NCBI GenBank assembly: GCA_019096065.1
Contig: JAGUCH010000006.1
Location: 1,322,001-1,386,000, forward strand
Length of the DNA: 64,000 bases
Direction of reading: 5' to 3'
Origin: Paracyclopina nana
Taxonomy: Eukaryota > Arthropoda > Copepoda > Cyclopoida > Cyclopettidae
Shown: piece by piece, positions 1 through 18,500 of the stretch
How positions within the stretch are numbered: the first letter of the stretch is position 1
Layout: each line of letters starts with the position of its first letter
Notes under the pieces: generated by a model
Told to the model about the DNA's origin: nothing
Databases searched by the model: none
The model's input: only the letters and a program-made list of their open reading frames with translations
Program-made: the position numbers and the translations under genes

Positions 1-2421
1 CCGTCAAGGAAGGTAAGCTTAATGAGCTTTCCGAAAATCTGGCGAGATATGAAGAGCAGCTCAACGAAAAGGCATCCTGTGAGGCAACATTGGCTAATCT
101 TTTGTCCGAGAAAGATGTTGAGATTGGCCGTCTTTACGATCAAATTGTCAATAATGCAAAGGACTCTGAGGTTATGCAGCGAAAACTCGATGCTCTAGAA
201 AAGGAATTGACAATTTCACAAGCGAATCTAGTTTCCAGTAATAGCGTAGTCAATGATTTGGAGTCTAAAATTCGCTCCATGCAAGCCGCTTCTTCGTCTT
301 CTGAGCAGAAAATTATTGAATTAACCGAATCTTTGGAGGCGCAAATTCTTGATAGAATGCAAGCTGAGGAAAATCTCGAGAAACTGAAGGAGGAAATCGG
401 GAAAATGAACGAGCAAATCAGGGAATTGCAGGCATCATTGGTGAAAGCTAATCAAGCCAATGAAGTGCATGCTCGCGAGATGAGCTCACATCAAACTACT
501 ATTGATCAGCTTAAGATGCAAATTGAAGCTTTGAAGGCTGAGAAAGAAAAGCTACAAGATTCTTTGGACACCAAAGAAGGGGAATATGTTCAGTCAGTTG
601 ACGAACTACAAACTGATTTGAACAGAAAAATCAAAGAACTCGCTGAAGTCAATGATCAATTGATCGAGGCGTCATCAAAGCTCAAATGTGTCGAGGCGGA
701 ATCAGAGTCTTGTACAGTGGTTATGCAAGACAAAATGAAGCACCTCGAGGAGCAGCTCAATGAGCAAACCCAAAAATGCATGGAATTTGAGGCTTCCCTT
801 TCAGCAGCCAATGAAGCCAACGAAAAGCTTAATCAGGAATTTGTCACTTCCAAAAGTGCACAAGAGCAGCTTAAGGAGGAAAATCAAAAGTTGCACGAAG
901 CAATCGCTGAACAACGAGAAAACTTTGCAACAAAAGAGTCGGCGTTTGCCCAATCTGTTGAAGAGTTGCGAGAAGGTGTGAGGCTGAAGAGTGTTGAAAT
1001 TGGCAAGATAACATCTGAGCTAGCATCCAAACTGGCAACTATTGAGGCCCAATCTGCCAAGAGCGCAGAGAGCCATCAGCTTACCATTAAAAAATTAGAA
1101 GAAACTCTTCGCACAAAGTCTGATGAACTGGAGGGCCTAAAAGCGTTGCTGTCCGAAACTAAAGCAACTAGCGATGAGCGCCTCGAAGCGATTACAGCTA
1201 AGGAGAACGATTTTAAGAAACTGGAAGACCAAATTGTTAATTTACAAGCCAATATGTCTGAGATGGCCACGAAAGAGGAAGAATACGTAAAGTCTATTGC
1301 TGATCTGTTGAAAGACACCGAGGCAATGACAAATGAGCTCGGTGATGCGCAGGCCAGGGTGGACAAATTGTCTTCAGAACTGGAAGCCGTTGAAGCCGAA
1401 TCTGTGAAGTGTGCTGAGGGTTTGCGAGAAACAATCAAGGGCCACGAGGCACAAATTGCAAAGCTATCTGCGGATGCAGTAAGGCTAGCCGAGGAGCGAG
1501 ATTCCAGGGTGTCAAAAATTAAGCTTTTGTTGAACAATCAAAAGAAAATGGAATGTCAGCTTGAAAAGGCCTCCAAACAATACGAGGACTTGGCCAGCGA
1601 AAAGGCCGAATTGGAAAAGCGTGTGGCAGACAGGGATGCTTTAGAGGAGGAAATCAGCTCGTGCCACAAGCGCATTGTGGAGTTGGAGGCAGAGTTGAAC
1701 CAAGAAGTGGCAGTCGGTGAGCTACCTTGGGAAGTCGACCCAGAGCTCAAAGATTTGACCCCAATGGAGTTGAGATCGATTCTGGCTGGAGAGCTGACTT
1801 CCAAAGAGATGGCCAAATTGAATGAAATGTGCGTCGTGGAACTTGAGAAAGATTTGAAAGTGAAGACATCTTTGGAAACGGCGCATGTTTGGGAGATATC
1901 CTCGTTGAAAAAAGAACTTCAGAAATGTCGAATGCGACTTGGGCACTTGGAAAGCCAAAGATCCGCTGTCCGAGCGGCTCTACGAGAAGAAAAAGAAGCC
2001 GAACCATCGAACCCACTTCCTCAGCAAGGGGGATCAGCTAAAAAGCGTAGATCTGCCGAAGCATTGGGAACAACCCCACGCGTGACTAGATCAAGGTCTT
2101 CAAAGAGTACAATTAGTGACAATGGTGAGAATGAAGAAATGGCCACGAAAAAGCAGAAAAGAGATACCTCCACATTGTTTTCATCTCATCAAGATAATGG
2201 GCTGTTGCGATCAAAGCAGCAGCGCAAAGTTCAGCTTGATAAAAGCATGCCTGAAAATCCTTTTACCCTAAAAGCTTCTACTATTGTCAGTGGCATCCAG
2301 GCTGTAAGTAGCTCTATGCTCTATTTTTTTAATTTGACGTTGCTCATTAATCTCTTTTATCTTTTAGGGGAAGAGGCCACTTGAAACGATCACCAATCGC
2401 GCGCGCTCCAAGGACGATTAG
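1..2421 (+). CDS. long coiled-coil protein, 3' part (5' end outside window)
   Basis: The reading frame is open from the left edge (first full codon at 3) to a donor at 2304 (GTAAGT); a second exon 2368-2421 follows after a 64-base intron and ends in TAG. About 785 residues are visible. Nearly all of it is heptad-type sequence rich in Glu, Lys, Leu, Ala and Gln, as in kinesin-tail, golgin or CENP-E-like rods. A short non-coiled patch (GELPWEVDPELKDLTPMELR, about residue 575) interrupts the rod. The tail is basic and Ser/Thr-rich with NLS-like clusters (AKKRR, KKQKR) and ends with KRPLETITN. A structural, cytoskeletal or spindle/nuclear role is inferred only from the architecture; no motor or other catalytic domain lies in the window. 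Because the start is missing, no specific family is assigned. Confidence 0.75.
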
Positions 2422-2840
2422 AGCTCAAAAGATTATCTTATTGGTCTCTGACTTTCTGTACTATACACGTTCCCTTCCAATATTCTATCATCTCATTTTT
2501 GAACATGTTTTTGCAGGCATCAAGTGAGTGTCTGCTGTGTATTAGCCATGTCTTTTCTGAGCAACATAGCTGAAGCATGATTTCCAGTTTTGTGAAATAC
2601 AAACAGTGTGCTTAATAGGAGCGCATCGGTGGGTTTCTATCATTAAAAGATGGGTGCCGCCTCGCTGCAAGTGCAGCCGGTCAAAATGGCCGGCTAGCAA
2701 AGATTTGGATGATTGCCACATGTGGCAAATCAAAACAGCTTTCTTGGGTTGCTACCCAGTCAGGGTCGCATCATCGTGAAACTCGTTCGTGATCGAAAAA
2801 TTTCAAGTTAGTGTGCTCTATAGGGTCGCCTACGTAGAAC

Positions 2841-9511
<6,671 letters not shown>

Positions 9512-11876
9512 TATCCCATGTGTGCCAATCCTAACAATGCAAGATGATGTTGACGTGAGATAATGTGTAAGTTGAGTTGATATCCTAAATAATATTGTCT
9601 TCGATTGCAATGCTTTCATAGCCTACTTTTCGAGCATGTGTTTTTTTGTACTTATTATCTGGTAGGAGGCTTTTGAGGACATCTTTGAAGAGAGCAGCTT
9701 TTTGAGGAAGAGCGGAATGCAACTAATTTGCCATTTTCCAGCATGCGGCGTGTTTCACTTTTTTTCTTCCCTGAAAGTTGAAAGCTGTTGCTAATTCTTT
9801 AAACTTCATCAAGAAAATTAGTTGCTTTTCCCTTTTGCGTTTTTTAAGCCTTACTAATTTATGAATGAAGGTTAGGCCAAGATGATCTATTACATAAGGT
9901 GAGCTCGTGTACTCAGGGGGGTCTCGTAAGTGAGTTCTTGACGCAAGTTTTGCATGCTAAAATCACCAAATCTGTTCGTCTTAGCTGCAGTGGCGCTAGT
10001 AGTTCTTACTACATAGCGCGTGAGCTCAAGTGACGTCAGTGATGGAAGCGAGCGGGCTAATATCTCGCTTTTTAAACAGAGCTCCCAGATAAGTTCTGTT
10101 TTTATAAAAAAAAGTTGCGATTTAGGCACATTTTGCTAATTTATGGTGGATTAAGGAAATTTATGGAAGTGAAATCCACAGAATTCTATTGAAATTTCGT
10201 CTTGAAGCCTACCACAGCTCAGTCAGACTGTGCGCTATAAGCCTTGCATTTGAGCGTAAGAAAATATAGAGGGAGCTCATTTCCTACGTTTCTGAAAATT
10301 CCTCCGCTGATCTTAGGCCTCTGAATGCAGCACCTTTTCCATTTGCTTTCAAATAAAAACTGATGATATTGTAGCATAAAACCAAAACATGAGCAGTCTT
10401 TTGAAGACATTTGCAAAATGTTAGTGTTTTCAGAGAATTTTCTTTTTTGCCAAAAGCATAGTTCCAATTGATATTGAGTTCTTGGGTGAATATGCCATGC
10501 ACAAACAGAGATTTTTTACCAAAAATGTTGTTGATAAAAATACTAATGAGTTTACTTTCATCATTTTCGAAAATACTCCATAGGTCTCAAGAAAAACTCA
10601 AAAATCCTTATTTCCCTTTGCTACGCCGCTGCGATGATACTAGCTCTATTTTCACAATAGGGGGCGCTATTTACCCTCGACGGCAGGGGCTATAGTAAAG
10701 CAGCGATAAGAACTCACCTTATTAGTATAGATCATCTTGCGTGTACTAAGCTTCTAGAGTCTAGACGAAATTTTAGTAGAGCTCTGTGGATTATGCATCT
10801 TCTCATTGTAGAATTTGGCCAGATATTGACTCAAAATGCCAAATGAGCGTAAAGTTTGATTTTTTCTGAGCACAACTGGTAGCTAAATCGAAAAAGCGTG
10901 AGATTAGCCGGCTTGCCAGTAATTTCACGCGGAAATTGCACCCTCGCGCTATGAAAGAAAATTGGTAGCTTTTCTCTGTTGTGCTTATGCAAGCATGAAT
11001 TCATGAATGATGGTTAGGCATAATCTGCTGGTTGTTAATTACCTTCCGGTCAGTTGGCGCGCACATGAAAAGCAAATTAATTTTGGAGAGTCTGCTGCTC
11101 TTCTTCCCATCTCATCAAAGGCAAACATTGCATGATGTCTAATCTAAACTGTAGCTTGCCAAAATAGTCCCTGGAGTTCCTTACGTAAATTCACCTGCAG
11201 GCCGTCTGATGAAAATAAACACCAAAAATCCAGAACTAAATACAAATTCTGCATGTAACTAGAAATGATATGCTTGCATCCTTGATATTGAGATTTAAGA
11301 TAAGGAAATCTTTGCCTGAATTGAACATAAATAACAGCATCCACAAAGCTATGATTTGATTGCTTTGTCATAAAAATAGTTCGCCTTGTCTGCGTGAAGA
11401 TGTTTGTCAAACATTACCAAATGTACGAGCTGTTTAGCTACTGTCTCTATGCAAAGTGTACCTGCCTAGACCAGCCTGTATTTTTCCTCAATTTGTAATG
11501 CATTAGTTACCTAATTACTTTCTTTATGTATTGAGGAAAAACAATCTTTGTGATGAAGCTAAGGTGAAAAGAGTCTTGTTTAAAATCTGATGCAACATTT
11601 TGATAAGAAACAGCCAAAGCTGATGACTTAAAGCAGTACAGAGCTGGCGATGTTTTCAAAAGCACCAGGAAATGAAAACAGATTACAGAAAGCTGATCAA
11701 ATCTTTTCCTCGTTCGAAAATAACTGCATAATGTTGACCTTGTATAAAAAGTGCAGCAAATCCGTTTGGTACTAATCCGTCTTTTCACGCAATATTCAGC
11801 AACAAGGCAGAAATTAAACCGTTCTATTGTGCGCTATATATGAATTATTTTTCTAAATCATGTTCTCTCTTTTCAG
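9512..11876. other. intergenic stretch, mostly featureless
   Basis: Between the ALDH7A1 stop and the orphan exon at 11877 I see no convincing coding sequence. The only structured item is a TIR element at 9878-10739. A short phrase in its left flank (ATGAATGAAGGTTAGGC) recurs with one change near 11001, so an older repeat may underlie this area. Confidence 0.5.
9878..10739. mobile_element. TIR element, probably non-autonomous DNA transposon (MITE)
   Basis: The left end reads CAAGATGATCTA-TTACA-TAAGGTGAG. The right end, reverse-complemented from 10739, reads CAAGATGATCTA-TACTAA-TAAGGTGAG. This gives inverted ends of about 27 bases with a small mismatched middle. The inside has no protein-like open frame. 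A target-site duplication is not clear (the flanks offer only TA or TTA against TA), so the superfamily is left open and the exact ends could be off by a few bases. Confidence 0.5.
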
Positions 11877-11947
11877 AAGCTCAGAAAAAAAGAGTTGCTG
11901 CAAGAACTAACCGACTTGGTCTTGGATAATTTGCTTCCCTCGTCGTG
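11877..11947 (+). CDS. orphan terminal exon of an unidentified plus-strand gene (tentative)
   Basis: A good acceptor (CTCTCTTTTCAG, AG at 11875-11876) is followed by an open frame starting KLRKKELLQELTDLVLDNLL and ending in TGA at 11945-11947. It is charged then leucine-rich, like a real amphipathic C-terminus. An AATAAA lies downstream in the CATCAATAAAACAC context near 12176. No matching upstream exon was found between 9512 and 11870, so this may be chance or may belong to an unrecognised small gene. Confidence 0.25.
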
Positions 11948-12146
11948 ATGATTGAATATTTGAATATGCATATATCTTTCACGCATTTTCGAGGCAATTT
12001 TACCATTCCCTTGGGAGGTATCATCAACTTTTGGTGGCACTACTTGCTAGCTCAAGCTCTGATGCCTTCCATTTTACTTCATTCAACTACTATACCATGC
12101 ATCATGGTTGCTGCAAAAAAATGTATCCTCTACTTCTTCAGCAGTT

Positions 12147-12152
12147 TTTATT
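12147..12152 (-). promoter_or_regulatory. poly(A) signal for the GFRP-like / GPCR unit
   Basis: AATAAA on the minus strand, about 50 bases past the stop of the GFRP-like frame. No other minus-strand AATAAA was seen between 12201 and the GPCR stop at 12576, so it probably serves both frames. Confidence 0.5.
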
Positions 12153-12200
12153 CTGACCATGCTATTGCGTCAACATCAATAAAACACAGTTGCTTTTACA

Positions 12201-12554
12201 CTAAACTGGATTTGGTGGTGTGGGCTTTATAGCCGAAACTAGAGTCCAGATGCAAGTTCGCCTCTCTCCTGTTGGCCCTTCCACTCGGCCTCCAATTGGC
12301 GTCACAGTCAAGGTGTAGCCGAAGTTTTCCCCCAGAATTCGCATTGCTCTCCAAGCGCTGCAATGGACCATAACCCTGTCGCATGTGGTCATGTTGAACT
12401 GACGTGGCGCCATTTTACGAGCCACTTTTTCCAGCGCCTCAAATTCCTCCTGATTGAGGCCGAAAACGCAGCACTTCTCGTTGCCAAAGTCGTTCTCGTG
12501 GTCTCGGCGAACGTCAGCAACGACACCGAGAATTTTGGTGGAATTCACGCTCAT
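12201..12554 (-). CDS. small protein, GTP cyclohydrolase I feedback regulator (GFRP)-like
   Basis: 117 residues, intronless, starting at an ATG only 21 bases after the stop of the upstream GPCR frame. The C-terminal half (HCSAWRAMRILGENFGYTL, then IGG, then RTCIWTL) follows the GFRP pattern of a helix ending in a 'GF/GY-x-V/L' strand, a short loop, and the strand TCIWTL/TLVWCL. GFRP in other animals is about 84 residues and binds GTP cyclohydrolase I to mediate BH4 and phenylalanine control. The N-terminal part (MSVNSTKILGVVADVRR) is longer and does not align by eye. No signal peptide or membrane segment is present. The family call is tentative; an unrelated small alpha/beta protein is possible. 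Its placement behind the receptor suggests co-transcription. Confidence 0.5.
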   Translation of the reverse strand: MSVNSTKILGVVADVRRDHENDFGNEKCCVFGLNQEEFEALEKVARKMAPRQFNMTTCDRVMVHCSAWRAMRILGENFGYTLTVTPIGGRVEGPTGERRTCIWTLVSAIKPTPPNPV

Positions 12555-12575
12555 TTCACGATTTTTACAAGAATT

Positions 12576-15500
12576 TTACTGCCTCGTCAACTGCGCTGCC
12601 AATTTTCGCCGATACAGCCTCATCAAGGCTGATAAACTCTTGCGGAAAGACTTTATCGCGAGGGCGTACACAATGGGGTTTGTGGCTGCTGATAGAGCGC
12701 CAAAGCAGAACGCACATACGTGCAAGTCTAGGTACTTTTGAATCATTTCTGGCGCGAGGTTTTTCACGTGGTAATTGCTGTATCCCACGATGACTGGCAA
12801 CGGCAGCCATATGATGAGAAATAGGGCCACAATGTATGACGACCTCTGAGCCATGATTGCCTCTCTGCGTCGCTTACCGTGAACAACTCGAGACTTGGAA
12901 ACGCCAAGCTTGCTTTTGAGCAGGGTCGGCAATCGGCTTAACGAGCCTGAAATATTGCCATAATCGTGGAAGTCTGTGTTCAGCTTAGATAAGCCCAACG
13001 ACCTCGTGCCCTCTGCTGAGGCTGACCTCGACAGCCTCAATGGCCTCTCCGGAACGTGCAAGTGATTCTGGTCGAAATCGATAGAGGTCCAAGTGTCTAG
13101 GCTGACCTCCAAGGCCGCTCCTGAGGAGGTGATTGATGCTCGTCTGCAATAATCCAATTTTGAGGTCGGAATGGTCAAGTGGTTCATCGCAACTGCTTCT
13201 CTTGTTCCGCCACAGTCGCCGAATTCAGTAGGGTCGTGCGGAGCTTCGTCAATTCGTATCTGCACCCGCTGAGGTGCAATGGCGACGTTATTGGCAATCA
13301 CCATTGCTGCTGGGGTGGATAGAGATCTTGCCCTCTTATTTTGGGAAGAATCAGCCGCAAAGTTGCAACTCTGTCTGGCTGCTAAAGAATTGAGCTTTTG
13401 CTTTCGAACGTACCAGACAATGAATGCGTAGCATGCGGCTGAAAACATGTACAAAAAAGTAAGCATTTCACTAAAAGAACATGGATGTACTGCATACTCG
13501 AAGGACATGCGTACTAAAAAAAGTGTAAGTATCCTTCAAATTAATATTTTCTGACAAGCTAGTGCCTGTGACATGTTTTCGGGCGAAAAAGCAAAGAAGA
13601 GTAAGCATTTCTGCTACTATATTTCTATTGCAGGGTACGAACTTTTTCTTCGAAAATTTTTTTGGGGAATTTTTGGTGGCATTTCACTTACTAGATGTGT
13701 ACTGCATGCTTGAAGGACTCATTTAAAAGTACTGTAAGCGCCCTTCTCGTCAAGATTCTTTTGACATGTTTGAGTTGGTAAGGCCTTTTCTACTACTATT
13801 TTCTCCAGTTGCAGAAAGTAAACTGCTATAAAAGCTGGAATCTGGTTGAGTTACAAGTATAGCCGATGAAAGTTTGCCAATTCTGGAGATATATCCAAGA
13901 ATACTACAAATTCTTGAATTATCTAGGCTTGCCATTTGTTATGATCAAGATCGCAACTAACTGCAGCAATTTCTTCTAATCTTTAATTGATTTTCAAGCT
14001 GAAGGAGATTTGATGCAAAGTAGGGGAGATACAAATCATAGTTGCTAACTTTCTGTTGTTTTGACGAATGCAGCTTTAACTATGGCTCTTTTCTAAAGAA
14101 AGCCTTTCTAATATTACGCAGATATACCCGTTTGCTTTGAAAGTAGCACCAAAGATGTACCGAATGCTCATCTTGGTATTCTCTTGTTGCTTGGAGAATA
14201 TGCAAAAAAGCTGTATGCCTTCACACGTTCGCCACGAAAGAAGCCTACTCCAAGTTAATTCTTGAAATATGGAGTTTCTGCGTGGAAAGTTTTTCGAGAG
14301 CCTCCGCTACATTTGCAAGGCAACGCATTTGTTGCAAGGCCTCGAAAGATATTGTATTCGGCTCGCAAAGAGCCAAAATGAGCTGTATTACCCGTGGCGA
14401 GAATGGCTGAGACCCCTAATGGGAGAGTGACTACATAAATCTTGACGAAGATTTCTTGCATCGTGTTGGGGTCGTTGAGCCAAGTTGGCCTACAATAGAT
14501 GCCCATTGAGGTCGACTCAAAGAAGAAGGCTGCCAAAGAGGCCACAATGAGGCCTGTAAGCCAGGAGAGCGCTGCAACAATAATGAAGGAAGGGAAATAT
14601 ATGACAGAAGTTTAGGGATATACAAACTTCAAGTTTGCACCTTATCAGCTTTTGCTGTAGGCTGCTCGCACATTCGGACTCACCATTTAGTAGGTTGACT
14701 CTGTGGAGTTGTTTGCCCTTATCGAAAGGATGAGTGACAGAGAAGAGCCTCTCGAGGCCGATGACAGGGAAGGCCAGGACTTGAACAGAGTTGCCTATTG
14801 TGTGCGCGAATGACTGAGCATGGCAAACCATATCATTCAAGGGCTTCTGTCGGATATGTGAAGGGATATTTAATTAGAAAATTGAATAAAACCCAATTAA
14901 GCTGCTTATTATGTGCTTTATCTCTCCATCCTGCATGTATATGGAAAGTGAAAAATCACAAAATCCATTTTATATACTAACAGCCTTCCAGGAACACTGC
15001 TGCTAAACTTTGCGTGTGGTTTGGAAATGTAATATTTCAGACCACATTTATCGCAAAAAATTGATATTTCGGACAAACCAGAATAATATTCCGTTCATGT
15101 GCAAAGTTGCTTTGCGGAAAGTAAAAAATTGTCAAAAGGCAACAGAGTTTTGCTATCAAACCACTTTTAAGAAGGGCTTCTCAACAAGTTGAACCAGGAA
15201 TCGAGTTAACAAATTTAGGGCAAAATTCCGAAAAAGATTTTGATTATTTCACCTGTATCTATTATGTAATAACTCTGCAATTTTTTGGTTGGTTCTTGTG
15301 AGTTTGTGTGAAACATATTGATTCAGAAGTAACCAGTTTGGCACTGAAATTGAAATAAACTTTGACTGTTTACTTTTCAATAGCCTTAAAATTGACCCGA
15401 TTCTTCAGTAAGTGTTAGTCTCTGGGGCCGCGTCTAAAAGCTGCGCCGACCCGCACCAACCCGCACCGACCCGCACCGACCCGCACCAACCCGCACCAAG

Positions 15501-18500
15501 CCGCACCGACCCGCACCGACCCGCACCAACCCGCACCAACCCGCGCCATACCACACAAACAAAAAAAAACAAAAAAAAAACTAACTAAAAGCTGATAAAG
15601 CACTTCTATTAGTAGCAAGCTAGAGCTTTTTGGCAAAAATGGATATGAAAAGAGCGGTTTTATCAAAACTATTTAATAATGCATAGCTTAAAGTGGAATT
15701 GTCAGGTGCTAGCTAGCATGAACTTTAAACTTCAAAATTCAAAGTGGTTACTGCAGTGGCTGGCCAAGAAAGAGCCATTTCTGCTCTCCCATGTAGCGAA
15801 GCAAAACTTCAAGTGCAATTTCTAACCCGCGCCAAGAAGTAACTTTTTTCAAAGTGGTTACTGCAAAAGATAGCTGGTAGCATCACCTTTCTGGCACAAG
15901 TGGCCTTATTGGCCTTTGCAAGAAAAGTTACTGCAGTGGCTGGCACAGAAAGAGCCATTTCTGCCCTCCTATGTAGGGAAGCAAAACTTCAAGTGCAATT
16001 TCAAACCCAGCCAGAAGTAACTTTTTAAAAGTGTTTACTGCAAAAGTAAGCTGGTAGTTTGACTTTCCATAAAAACTGGCCTTTTTGGCCTTTGCAAGAA
16101 AAGTTACTGCAGTGGCAGGCACAGAAAGAGCCATTTCTGCTCTCCTATGTAGCGAAGCAAAACTTCAAGTGCAATTTCAAACCCGCGCCAGAAGTAACTT
16201 TTTCAAAGTGGGGACTGCAAAGATAGCTGGTAGCATGACCTTTCATGAACAACTGGCCTTTTTGGCCTTTGCAAGAAAGTTACTGCAGTGGCAGGCACAG
16301 AAAGAGCCATTTCTGCTCTCCTATGTAGCGAAGCAAAACTTCAAGTGCAATTTCAAACCCGCCAAGAAGTAACTTTTTCAAAGTGGTTACTGCAAAAGAT
16401 AGCTGGTAGCATGAACTTTCTGGCACAAGTGGCCTTTTGGCCTTTGCAAGAAAAGCTACTGCAGTGGCAGGCACAGAAAGAGCCATTTCTGCTCTCCTAT
16501 GTAGCGAAGCAAACTTCAAGTGCAATTTCTAGCCTGCGCCAAGAAGTAACTTTTTTCAAATTTGTTACTGCAAAATATAGCTGGTAGCATCAGCTTTCTG
16601 GCACAAGTTGCCTTTTTGGACTTTGCAAGAAAAGATACTGCAGTGGCAGGCACAGAAAGAGCCATTTCTGCTCTCCTATGTAGCGAAGCAAAACTTCAAG
16701 TGCAATTTCTAACCTGCGCCAAGAGTTAACTTTTTTCAAAGTGGTTACTGCAAAGATAGCTGGTAGCATGAACTTTCTGGCACAAGTGGCCTTATTGGCC
16801 TTTGCAAGAAAAGTTACTGCAGTGGCTGGCACAGAAAGAGCCATTTCTGCTCTCCTATTTAGCGAAGCAAAACTTCAAGTGCAATTTCAAACCCTCGCCA
16901 AGAAGTAACTTTTTTCAAAGTGGTTACTGCAAAAGATAGCTGGTAGCATGACCTTTCTGGCACAGCTGGCCTTTTTGGCCTTTGCAAGAAAAGTTACTGC
17001 AGTGGCAGGCACAGAAAGAGCCATTTCTGCTCTCCTATGTAGCGAAGCAAAACTTCAAGTGCAATTTCAAATCCGCGCCAAGAAATAACTTTTTTCTTAA
17101 CTCTTTTTTTTAACTCTTTATTTTCAAGGGAAAAATAAACTCTGGTATGAGAAAAAGCTGAGAAGCATTTGGAAATTGAAGGCACACCCAGGATTTGCGG
17201 TTACGGTTTACCGGTAGGTAATAAGACATATTTTACTAAAAAAGGGTTCAATCCTACGCTCAGATGAAAAATAGTTGCTCAGTTCTCAAATTTTTCCCGA
17301 CCTCTCAGGGATTTTTCTTGGGGCCTAACTTTTGCTGAGGCAGTTGGGAACTATTAGAGTCAAAAAATTACTTTGAGGCATCTCTAGGCCCAACTGCTGA
17401 TTTTTTGCTTTGCTACATAGGAGAGCAGAAATGGCTCTTTCTTGGCCAGCCACTGCAGTAACTTTTCTTGCAAAGGCCAAAAAGGCCAGTTGTGCCAGAA
17501 AGGTCAAGCTACCAGCTAACTTTTGCAGTAACCACTTCGAAAAAAGTTACTTCTTGGCGCGGGTTTGAAATTGCACTTGAAGTTTTGCTTTGCTACATAG
17601 GAGAGCAGAAATGGCTCTTTCAGTGCCTGCCACTGCAGTAACTTTTCTTGCAAAGGCCAAAAAGGCCAGTTGTTCCTGACAGGTCATGCTACCAGCTATC
17701 TTTTGCAGTAACCACTTTGAAAAAGTTACTTCTTGGCGCGGGTTTGAAATTGCACTTGAAGTTTTGCTTCTCTACATAGGAGAGCAGAAATGGCTCTTTC
17801 TGTGCCTGCCACTGCAGTAACTTTTCTTGCAAAGGCCAAAAAGGCCAGCTGTGCCAGAAAGGTCATGCTACCAGCTATCTTTTGCAGTAACCACTTTGAA
17901 AAAAGTTACTTCTTGGCGCGGGTTTGAAATTGCACTTGAAGTTTTGCTTCACATAGGAGAGCAGAAATGGCTCTTTCTGTGCCAGACTCTGCAGTAACTT
18001 TACTGGCAAAGGCCAAAAAGGCCACTTGTGCCAGAAAGGTCAAGCTACCAGCTAACTTTTGCAGTAACCACTTTGAAAAAGTTACTTCTTGGCGCGGGTT
18101 TGAAATTGCACTTGAAGTTTTGCTTCGCTACATAGGAGAGCAGAAATGGCTCTTTCTGTGCCTGCCACTGCAGTAACTTTTCTTGCAAAGGCCAAAAAGG
18201 CCAGTTGTTCCTGAAAGGTCATGCTACCAGCTAACTTTGCAGTAACCACTTTGAAAAAGTTACTTCTTGGCGCGGGTTTGAAATTGCACTTGAAGTTTTG
18301 CTTCGCTACATAGGAGAGCAGAAATGGCTCTTTCTGTGCCTGCCACTGCAGTAACTTTTCTTGCAAAGGCCAAAAGACCACTTGTGCCAGAAAGGTCATG
18401 CTACCAGCTAGCTTTTGCAGTAACCACTTTGAAAAAAGTTACTTCTTGGCGCGGGTTTGAAATTGCACTTGAAGTTTTGCTTCGCTACATAGGAGAGCAG

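Noticed and set aside
1076-2016. Minus-strand frames opposite the coiled-coil gene
   Set aside because: Ser/Leu-rich shadows of a Glu/Lys-rich coding strand.
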